DNA of 10,464 nt from Bacteroidales bacterium (lineage in GTDB: Bacteria > Bacteroidota > Bacteroidia > Bacteroidales > VadinHA17), in the NCBI GenBank assembly GCA_027451265.1, contig DAIDJT010000065.1, positions 1 through 10,464 on the forward strand. Reading direction: 5' to 3'. The position numbers and the translations under genes are program-made. The notes below the pieces were generated by a model. The model made no database searches, was not told the DNA's origin, and was given only the letters and a program-made list of their open reading frames with translations. The stretch's first letter is position 1. Every line of letters starts with the position of its first letter. Of this stretch, positions 1 through 5,554 are shown one piece after another.

Positions 1-749
1 AGCTTTTCTTCCGTTGTACCGCTCAGGTCCATCACCGGTTCAAGCCTGGCTATCACATCGGAGGCTATGCCTCTGTCAGCCATCTCCTGCCGCACACCTT
101 CCCGGCCTATTTTCTCAAGTTTGTCAATTGCAACCGTAATATCTGTTATCCTCTCCGCTGCCCCAGCTATCTCGGCTATCCCGGCGAGGATCTTCCGGTT
201 ATTGATCTTGATTATGATGTTTATTCCCAGTTCCCCGAAGATGCGGTCAATTATCCTCACCAGTTCTGCTTCATTCAGAAGTGAGTCGCTTCCGATGACA
301 TCGACGTCACACTGGAAGAACTCCCTGTACCTGCCTTTCTGGGGTTTGTCTGCCCTCCATACGGGCTGAATCTGGTACCTGCGGAAAGGGAAGCTGATCT
401 CATCACGGTGCTGCACCACAAAGCGGGCAAAAGGAACGGTAAGATCATACCTGAGTCCCTTTTCACTTATATGCTGTGTCACTGATGATGTGTCTGCAGC
501 ACTGAGAGCTGACGGGGCCAGGCCAGCCAGGAAATTTCCCGAGTTAAGAATCCTGAAGATGAGCCTGTCACCCTCTTCCCCATACTTGCCAAGAAGTGTT
601 GAGAGGTTTTCCATAGCCGGTGTTTCTATCGGAAGATAGCCATAGAGCGAAAAGATCTTCCTGATGATGCCGAAGATATAGTTGCGGCGGAGCATCTCCG
701 ACGGAGAGAAGTCGCGTGTGCCCTTGGGGATGGAAGGTTTCTGAGCCAT
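1..749 (-). CDS. hisS: Histidyl-tRNA synthetase, N-terminal part (runs off window edge)
   Basis: This class II aminoacyl-tRNA synthetase charges tRNA-His with histidine in the cytoplasm. The reading frame opens at the ATG at 749-747 and stays open for 249 codons to the window edge, so the C-terminal part, including the anticodon-binding domain, is missing. Visible landmarks are PKGTRDF at residues 8-14, GLRYDLTVPFAR at 98-109, and the motif 2 region at about 124-150 with RYQIQPVW, PQKGRYREF and QCDVD. NNRKILAGIAE at 183-193 also fits the family. The form RYDLTVPFAR with QCDVDVIG matches the Bacteroidota type, nearer to eukaryotic HisRS than to the E. coli enzyme, which I recall as having RPEGT in that region. 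A Bacteroidota promoter element lies 21 bp upstream, so the gene probably has its own short-leader transcript. Identification is secure; the 3' end is unseen. Confidence 0.96.
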   Translation of the reverse strand, partial: MAQKPSIPKGTRDFSPSEMLRRNYIFGIIRKIFSLYGYLPIETPAMENLSTLLGKYGEEGDRLIFRILNSGNFLAGLAPSALSAADTSSVTQHISEKGLRYDLTVPFARFVVQHRDEISFPFRRYQIQPVWRADKPQKGRYREFFQCDVDVIGSDSLLNEAELVRIIDRIFGELGINIIIKINNRKILAGIAEIAGAAERITDITVAIDKLEKIGREGVRQEMADRGIASDVIARLEPVMDLSGTTEEK

Positions 750-769
750 GTCGGGAAATTGTTTCCCGG

Positions 770-777
770 CAAAAATA
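770..777 (-). promoter_or_regulatory. Predicted -7 promoter element of hisS
   Basis: Read on the minus strand this is TATTTTTG, a full match to the Bacteroidota -7 consensus TAnnTTTG. It would start transcription near 764 and give hisS a leader of about 15 nt. No convincing -33 TTTG element is visible, and the region is A/T-rich, so a chance match is possible. Confidence 0.45.
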
Positions 778-844
778 GGAAAAAAAAGGTGTATGGGAAT
801 TATATCACCCCGGATACAAAGCGCGCATCAATATGACTTAATGG

Positions 845-859
845 CAGGTCTGAGACCTG
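845..859. repeat. Perfect inverted repeat CAGGTCT-G-AGACCTG
   Basis: Two 7-bp arms, CAGGTCT and AGACCTG, are perfectly complementary around one central base. The flanks add a G-C pair at 843/861, beyond a G-T position at 844/860. It lies about 28 bp past the stop of the DUF4870 gene and 95 bp before the hisS start. No T-run follows on either strand, so it is not a standard intrinsic terminator. It could be a dispersed REP-like palindrome, a protein-binding site, or a 3'-end stabilising hairpin. The rest of the 750-887 gap holds only the hisS promoter candidate. Confidence 0.6.
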
Positions 860-887
860 TCGTTACCGAATTGTGATGATAAATTGT

Positions 888-1244
888 TTATTGGATGAAG
901 GGAATTGATATCGGGTATTTGAAGACCTCACCCTTTGAGGCCTTTATGCTGGCTATAATGACGCATACGAGCTCAAGGATGCCCAGGGCAATAAGGAGAG
1001 GAATGCCAACGATGATGAAACAGAGAGGAATCAGGAGCACGGAATAGAGCAGCATTGAAATCTGGAAGTTCAATGCTGACTTCCCGTTCATGTCAACCCA
1101 ATCCGACTGGTCTTTCCTTGACACCCAGCAGATAAGCGGACCGATGATCCCTCCGAAGGGGAAGAAATAGCCGGCAAAGGTTGACAGGTGGCAGAACATT
1201 GCCCAGTCGCGCTCTGATTGTGTGTATGTTTTGATCTCTTCCAT
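888..1244 (-). CDS. DUF4870 (Tic20-like) small membrane protein
   Basis: A 118-residue integral membrane protein of the DUF4870 family, whose molecular role is not established. Family hallmarks are ERDWAMFCHLSTFAG at 11-25, PFGGIIGPLICW at 29-40 followed by a charged loop with KDQS, and GKSALNFQIS at 54-63. The end, with IKASKGEVFKYP at about 100-111, is also typical. Hydrophobic segments lie at about 14-41, 59-80 and 81-101. I chose the ATG at 1244-1242 because it leaves about ten residues before the conserved ERxWAM block, as in relatives. An ATG at 1286 in the same frame adds 14 basic residues (MQHFNRKTVFKKKT) that do not look like the family, but it would leave only 2 bp after the upstream stop and so cannot be excluded. 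It is probably the last gene of a three-gene transcript with the two exported proteins upstream. Confidence 0.88.
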   Translation of the reverse strand: MEEIKTYTQSERDWAMFCHLSTFAGYFFPFGGIIGPLICWVSRKDQSDWVDMNGKSALNFQISMLLYSVLLIPLCFIIVGIPLLIALGILELVCVIIASIKASKGEVFKYPISIPFIQ

Positions 1245-1288
1245 CGTTTTTTTCTTAAAGACGGTTTTCCTGTTAAAGTGCTGCATCC

Positions 1289-2140
1289 TCAGAAGCGTGC
1301 AAGCCTCCTGAAGTCGGTTACCAGGAGGCCGCTTGCATTTTTACTGTCAACCAGATGGCTGTCATAGTAATACATTATCGCATCATCGGTGCCAATAAGT
1401 GTCTTCATGCAGGTGCCTGTCTGTTTTACGCCTTCAGGTCCCACCTTGTGCACAATGAGGATATCTTCCTGTTTTTCCTCAATTGCCCGGATGATTTCGT
1501 CCTCATCAACTATCCTGACCTTGTACGGGTAATATGACGCTATCTTTTCAGGGGTTTTAACTTCGGGAGCCAGGTCTGCCTGGCGCACAAGTATTGTCTT
1601 GTCCCTGATTTCAGGGACATTTTTGTTGTAGTATTTGAGATACCGGAGTGCCGAGAGGGTGGGGTTCTTCATCACCAGCCCGGCATGATACTCCATAAAA
1701 CGGATGATGAGGCCAAGCTTGTAGCTGTACTCTTCCTCGGGAGCTCCGGAGAAGCAGAGTGGTATTGCGCAGAATTCCGGCATCTGGTCAAGTTCATCCA
1801 CGTCTGCGCCCAGTAAAAGGTTCAGGAAGTCATATGTGGAGCCCGACTTGTCATTGCTGAAGTTGGTAATTGTAAGCACCAGGAATGACCATGCAGGGTC
1901 ATTGCGCATTACATTGAACTCCTCCACGGTAATGAACTTAACCGGCGTAGCCTTCCAGTATTTGTTTACTGCAGCCTTTATCTCAGCATTGTAAAACGAA
2001 AAAGGATCATCTTCCATGACCACGCATGTGACAGATTTTTTGAATTTCTCCGCGTCATCGAATGTTGGATAAGGCCTCTGCTGGGCTGTGAGGGCCGCTG
2101 TACAAAGGAAAGCAAGGGTAAAAAGTGCGTACTTGTTCAT
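1289..2140 (-). CDS. Exported protein of unknown function
   Basis: I do not recognise a named family. The 283-residue product starts with a clear Sec signal peptide: MNK, a hydrophobic stretch to about residue 18, and likely cleavage after ALTA before QQRPYP. There is no lipobox and no later membrane segment, so the mature protein is probably periplasmic or peripherally bound to the outer membrane. The mature part is mixed alpha/beta in character, with EFNVMRNDPAWSFLVLTITN in the first half and EDEIIRAIEEKQEDILIVHK in the second. I see no catalytic motif. The start at 2140 was chosen because it places the signal peptide at the N-terminus. An ATG at 2185 would add 15 residues before it and overlap the previous gene. 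With this start the gene lies 7 bp after the Tyr-rich gene, so the two are almost certainly co-transcribed and may work together. The open frame, signal peptide and spacing make it a real gene. Confidence 0.88.
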   Translation of the reverse strand: MNKYALFTLAFLCTAALTAQQRPYPTFDDAEKFKKSVTCVVMEDDPFSFYNAEIKAAVNKYWKATPVKFITVEEFNVMRNDPAWSFLVLTITNFSNDKSGSTYDFLNLLLGADVDELDQMPEFCAIPLCFSGAPEEEYSYKLGLIIRFMEYHAGLVMKNPTLSALRYLKYYNKNVPEIRDKTILVRQADLAPEVKTPEKIASYYPYKVRIVDEDEIIRAIEEKQEDILIVHKVGPEGVKQTGTCMKTLIGTDDAIMYYYDSHLVDSKNASGLLVTDFRRLARF

Positions 2141-2147
2141 GAAACAG

Positions 2148-2897
2148 TTATTTGCCTGAAGGAAGCATAACCGGATGCCGCTCATTGAACTTCCTCAGGT
2201 AGACGAACATCATTTTTTTCTGGTTTTTGTTGCGCATCGAAACAAATTCCTCATAAAGCTGAGGGTCACGCATCAGAAGAGCCTCAAGGTTCTCAAGATT
2301 GTATTCATAGGTCTTTCCTGTCTCGAAATCAATCATGAACATCTCGAGGTCAGTACGTGATGTATTCCGGTTGTATGGGGACCCGCCATAATAGTACGGA
2401 TCATAATAGCGTGAGGAGTAGTAAGGATTATAGGAATAAGGTGAGTAGAATGAACGGTAGGGAGAGTAGTATGGATCATAATACCCGTAAGGGTTGTACC
2501 CTGTCTGGGTTGTCACATCAGCCACGAAATGGATAATTGAACCGAAGAAGGTAATGCGGTTGAAGTTGTTCTGTACCTTTGCATAGAGAACCCCGTTCCT
2601 GGCGAAGCCCCAGATTGCATCCTTTTCTATCTCCTGCCTGACTCCCAGGTTATCATAGAAATAGATTTTTTCGGATGAGATCACCTGGTCAAAGAAGTCC
2701 TTATCATTGTAATCAACTGATGTAAAGAGCTTTGCCTTGGGGATAGGGCTGTTTGTCTTGACCATGTCGAAGTTCAGGTATATCCCGTCCCTGAACTTGA
2801 AGTCAGGAGTATACTGAACAAGAGTATCCCCCTGCTGCGCCCTGGTGATGCCAGTGGCAATCAGGACAGCGATCAGTGTCAAAAAGCCCTTTTTCAT
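2148..2897 (-). CDS. Exported Tyr/Pro-rich protein of unknown function
   Basis: I do not recognise a family. The 249-residue product begins with a Sec signal peptide (MKKGFLTLIAVLIATGITRA, likely cut before QQGD) and has no lipobox. Residues about 21-130 look like a folded domain, with KIYFYDNLGVRQEIEKDAIW and NGVLYAKVQNNFNRITFFG. Residues 134-175 are low-complexity and hold 18 tyrosines in 42 positions, in repeats such as YDPYY, YSPY and YNPYY. A third part, from about 182 to the end, contains DLEMFMIDFETGKTYEYN and a basic tail (KNQKK, YLRKFNERH). It leads a tight cluster with the next exported protein (7-bp gap) and a DUF4870 membrane protein, which suggests a cell-envelope role. A promoter element lies about 44 bp upstream. 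The Tyr-rich stretch could mediate adhesion, self-association or wall contact, but nothing in the sequence decides this. Confidence 0.88.
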   Translation of the reverse strand: MKKGFLTLIAVLIATGITRAQQGDTLVQYTPDFKFRDGIYLNFDMVKTNSPIPKAKLFTSVDYNDKDFFDQVISSEKIYFYDNLGVRQEIEKDAIWGFARNGVLYAKVQNNFNRITFFGSIIHFVADVTTQTGYNPYGYYDPYYSPYRSFYSPYSYNPYYSSRYYDPYYYGGSPYNRNTSRTDLEMFMIDFETGKTYEYNLENLEALLMRDPQLYEEFVSMRNKNQKKMMFVYLRKFNERHPVMLPSGK

Positions 2898-2940
2898 CGC
2901 ACTCTTTTTCAGATTTTACTTCAAAAACTATACCGTTAGG

Positions 2941-2948
2941 CAAAAATA
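2941..2948 (-). promoter_or_regulatory. Predicted -7 promoter element of the exported-protein operon
   Basis: The minus strand reads TATTTTTG, a full match to TAnnTTTG. A TTG at 2972-2970 lies about 21 bp upstream, where a -33 element is expected. Transcription would begin near 2935, giving a leader of just under 40 nt before the ATG at 2897. It faces the promoter of the hybrid kinase gene within a 113-140 bp divergent gap. Confidence 0.5.
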
Positions 2949-3001
2949 ATCTTTTATAAGCACTGAAAGCAAGGCTCCCTTCATCTTTATTGAAATTGAT
3001 G

Positions 3002-3009
3002 TATCTTTG
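3002..3009 (+). promoter_or_regulatory. Predicted -7 promoter element of the hybrid kinase gene
   Basis: TATCTTTG matches the Bacteroidota -7 consensus TAnnTTTG exactly. Transcription would begin near 3014-3016. That is downstream of the first in-frame ATG (3011) and about 23 nt before the ATG at 3038, which supports the later start. No good -33 TTTG is visible at the usual distance. Confidence 0.5.
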
Positions 3010-3037
3010 AATGACGCTAATCTACTGCATTCACGAT

Positions 3038-4369
3038 ATGCCGAACAAATCAAGACCATCAGCCATCCCGCACTCAGACCTTGTGACCCGGTGGACCCGT
3101 GACCGGATATTGCTGCCGGTTTCTGTTGCCCTTTTGCTGGTGGTGATTGCGCTTGTAACAGCGGTAGTGGGGCTGGTGTACGTGCCTGTTGCGGCAGGCG
3201 TCATTGCCCTGGTGCCGTTGGTGCTGGCGATAATTGAGCTGCGCAAACTCATTGCAGACAACAGGGAGATAATGAAGGAGCTGGCATCAATAGCGGAAAG
3301 GAACGAGGAGGTGATCAACTCCTTTTCTCACAAGATAAGGGAGCCGCTCAATAACCTCGTCCTGCTTGGAAACATGCTCAGTGAAACAACATCGTCACCC
3401 AAACAGCAGGAGCTTGTTGAGACCTTCATCGCTTCCACCGGATCAATGGTTGAGGTGGTCAACGAACTCACCATGGAGACCGCAGGCAACATTACCTTTG
3501 AGAGGAGAGGCGAGATACGTTTCAGGCTTGGATCAATCATCCGTGACACAATCGGGCTGATGAAGCTGAGCAGGAGGCATGACCAGAGCGTGGTTGTTTA
3601 TGATGACCGCGGTGAGGGAGACAGGGAGTACAGGGGTGACCCCATCATCATCAAACAGATCCTCATCGATCTGCTCAGTGCAGCCATCTCCGGCCCGGCC
3701 GGAAAAGTGACAATCAAGATCCAGGTCAGGGAGTCGGGTGAAAGGGAAGGTGCACACAAGGTGGAATTCACCCTGTCATCGAACAACGAGGTTGTATTCA
3801 TAGGCGAAGGTCGCCAGCCTTCCCCGCTTGCGGGAAGGCTGATACGTGATTGCGGCGGGAACTGGCAGGAGGCCACCGCCGGCACCGGTTCATATTTCGT
3901 TTTCTACATCTTCCTCCGGAGAGCTGACAAGGTCACGCGTCCGGCAGCGGCAAGCGCACTTATAAAGGAGATGGAGACAGAGAAGAGTCACAAGGAATTG
4001 AAAGACCTTAACATACTTCTGGTTGAAGACAATCCCATCAACCAGCGCATCACCCAGCTCATGCTTGAACCGCTCGTGAGGAGACTTGAGATTGCCCGCA
4101 CAGGCAAGGAGGCCCTTGATATGTTCGGCACATCACGCTATGACCTTATCCTGATGGACGTGCAGATGCCGGTGATGAACGGGCTGGTTGCAGCTGAAAA
4201 GATAAGGGGACTTGAGACAAGCACAAGCGGACACGTGCCGATAATTGCCATCACCGCCAATGCGATGCTCGGCGACAGGGAGCAATGCCTTGCAGTGGGG
4301 ATGGATGATTATATAAGCAAGCCTATTGAGCCTGACGTGCTCATTGAAAAGATTACGGCGCTGATCTGA
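3038..4369 (+). CDS. Membrane hybrid histidine kinase/response regulator with degenerate kinase core
   Basis: A 443-residue membrane signalling protein. Order: a short basic N-terminus, a hydrophobic hairpin of probably two helices at about 24-66, a coiled-coil linker, a HisKA-like helix with FSHKIREPLNNL (His98), a HATPase-like region at about 160-295, and a C-terminal receiver at about 324-443. The receiver looks functional: E330/D331, phospho-acceptor D374 in LMDVQMP, T406 in ITANA and K428 in SKP. The kinase core does not. The acidic residue after the phospho-His is Lys99. The N-box reads QILIDLLSAAIS where QxLxNLLxNAxKF is expected. No DxGxG or GxGLGL box or ATP lid is seen, only GTGSYFVFYIFL at the end. 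It may therefore receive phosphate from another kinase or act as a scaffold. The start at 3038 fits the promoter position; the ATG at 3011 would add nine residues. No sensor domain is evident. It faces the phosphatase gene at 4574. Confidence 0.88.
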   Translation: MPNKSRPSAIPHSDLVTRWTRDRILLPVSVALLLVVIALVTAVVGLVYVPVAAGVIALVPLVLAIIELRKLIADNREIMKELASIAERNEEVINSFSHKIREPLNNLVLLGNMLSETTSSPKQQELVETFIASTGSMVEVVNELTMETAGNITFERRGEIRFRLGSIIRDTIGLMKLSRRHDQSVVVYDDRGEGDREYRGDPIIIKQILIDLLSAAISGPAGKVTIKIQVRESGEREGAHKVEFTLSSNNEVVFIGEGRQPSPLAGRLIRDCGGNWQEATAGTGSYFVFYIFLRRADKVTRPAAASALIKEMETEKSHKELKDLNILLVEDNPINQRITQLMLEPLVRRLEIARTGKEALDMFGTSRYDLILMDVQMPVMNGLVAAEKIRGLETSTSGHVPIIAITANAMLGDREQCLAVGMDDYISKPIEPDVLIEKITALI

Positions 4370-4398
4370 GCAGGGGTCTGCGGACTGCCGGCATCGGC

Positions 4399-4526
4399 CT
4401 GAATGCTGCAACATGGTCACAGGCAGCAGTCTGAATGCGGCAACATGGCTGCAGGCAGCAGCCTGAATGCTGCAACATGGTTGCCGGCAGCAGCCTGAAT
4501 GCTGCAACATGGTTGCAGGCTGCAGC
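4399..4526. repeat. Four tandem 32-bp direct repeats in a convergent intergenic gap
   Basis: Four head-to-tail units start at 4399, 4431, 4463 and 4495, each opening with CTGAATGC. Units differ by roughly 2-6 positions; units 3 and 4 differ at two. A degenerate half unit may precede (GGCATCGGC at 4390-4398) and another may follow from 4527. The unit is self-complementary: in unit 4 CTGCAAC (4502-4508) pairs with GTTGCAG (4512-4518) around ATG. GCAGCA (4487-4492) pairs with TGCTGC (4500-4505) across a unit boundary. The length is not a multiple of three, so it does not encode a peptide repeat. The array fills most of the 204-bp gap between the converging kinase and phosphatase genes, where no intrinsic terminator with a T-run is seen; it may stop or stabilise both transcripts. 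Confidence 0.9.
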
Positions 4527-4573
4527 CCGGATACGGTGACCGGAAAAATCTTCCCCCGGTTATACTTAAATCT

Positions 4574-5554
4574 TCAGAAAGGTTTTACCCCCAGGATCAT
4601 TATGTCATCAATCTGGTCATGGCCCTGCATCCATGACACGATGGTTTCATCAAGTATCCGCTGCTGGTCAGCCAGTGGGTATTTGCTTATTGTCAGGAGT
4701 ATATGCCTGAGCCGGCGGTACATGAACTTCTTATTCTCAGGCCCCCCGAACTGGTCAGCATAACCGTCGGAAAAAAGATAAAGGATATCCCCTTCCTGAA
4801 GGGTGAAGGTGCTGCGGTTGAATGAAACCATGGCGAACGACTGTACCACATTCTTCTTGTCGCCCTTGATCTCTATCAGCTTGTCGTCACGGACAATATA
4901 AACCGGCAGGAACGCCCCGGAGAACTCCATAACCTTCGTCTCCCTGTCAATGATGCAGATACCCATTTCTATTCCGTCCTTTATCAGGGCCTTGCCGCTT
5001 TCTTCCTTGAAGAAGGCCGATTCCAGCTCGCGGTTCATTGTAAGAAGCACCTGGTCAGTGTCATCAACCCGCATCTCGTTAATGATCTTCTGTATGAGTT
5101 CGAGGCCGATCATTGACATCAGCGCACCCGGAACCCCGTGTCCCGTGCAGTCAGCTGCAGCTATGAAGTACTTTCCGTCACGCTCACTGAACCAGTAGAA
5201 ATCACCACTTACAATATGTTTTGGCCTGTAGTAGATGAAATGATCCGGAAAGATCCTCCGTATATGGTGTTCAGCAGGAAGAAGTGCCGCCTGTATCCTG
5301 CAGGCATAGTTAAGGCTGTCAGTCAGATCCTTGTTCCGCACCTGCAGTTCGGATCTCTGCAGATCAATCTCGCTGTATGCGCCCTGTATCTCCCGCAGGT
5401 GCTTCCTGGTACGGAGCAGCACCCAGAACTGGAGTATGGCCAGGTAAACCAGTGCCGCTATAATAATTACCACAATGATGTAATTGAAGACAGGATTGTC
5501 TTTCAGTCCCTGCACAATGGCAGTCACCATAGCCGCTGACGGTATGCCTGTCAC
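4574..5554 (-). CDS. Membrane-anchored SpoIIE/PP2C-family serine/threonine phosphatase
   Basis: A 326-residue protein with one membrane helix (about 24-47), a coiled-coil stretch (about 50-80), the linker LNYACRIQAALLP (81-93) that often precedes this domain in Bacteroidota, and a C-terminal PP2C-type SpoIIE phosphatase domain. Metal-binding acidic residues are visible: D118 in VSGDFYW, D135 in ADCTGHGVPGALMS, D263 in LFSDGYADQFGG, and D316/D317 in IDDIMILGVK. Such enzymes dephosphorylate Ser/Thr-phosphorylated partners, often anti-sigma-factor antagonists. None is encoded nearby, so the substrate is unknown. No periplasmic sensor domain is present. The GTG start at 5554 overlaps the ubiD-family stop in GTGA, suggesting translational coupling. 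An ATG at 5530 gives 318 residues, also keeps the membrane helix, and is equally plausible. Confidence 0.92.
   Translation of the reverse strand: MTGIPSAAMVTAIVQGLKDNPVFNYIIVVIIIAALVYLAILQFWVLLRTRKHLREIQGAYSEIDLQRSELQVRNKDLTDSLNYACRIQAALLPAEHHIRRIFPDHFIYYRPKHIVSGDFYWFSERDGKYFIAAADCTGHGVPGALMSMIGLELIQKIINEMRVDDTDQVLLTMNRELESAFFKEESGKALIKDGIEMGICIIDRETKVMEFSGAFLPVYIVRDDKLIEIKGDKKNVVQSFAMVSFNRSTFTLQEGDILYLFSDGYADQFGGPENKKFMYRRLRHILLTISKYPLADQQRILDETIVSWMQGHDQIDDIMILGVKPF

Noticed and set aside
4133..4510. 125-codon minus-strand open frame with Cys/His-rich repeats
   Set aside because: It is a translation of the 32-bp repeats plus the antisense of the receiver domain; the repeat length shifts frame each unit, and there is no coherent domain.
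4399..4526. CRISPR-like array suggested by 32-bp periodicity
   Set aside because: The units are contiguous with no spacers between them and no cas genes nearby; it is a tandem repeat.
4539..4560. Possible terminator hairpin ACCGG...CCGGT after the phosphatase stop
   Set aside because: Arms are only 5 bp with a 12-base loop, and no T-run follows on either strand.
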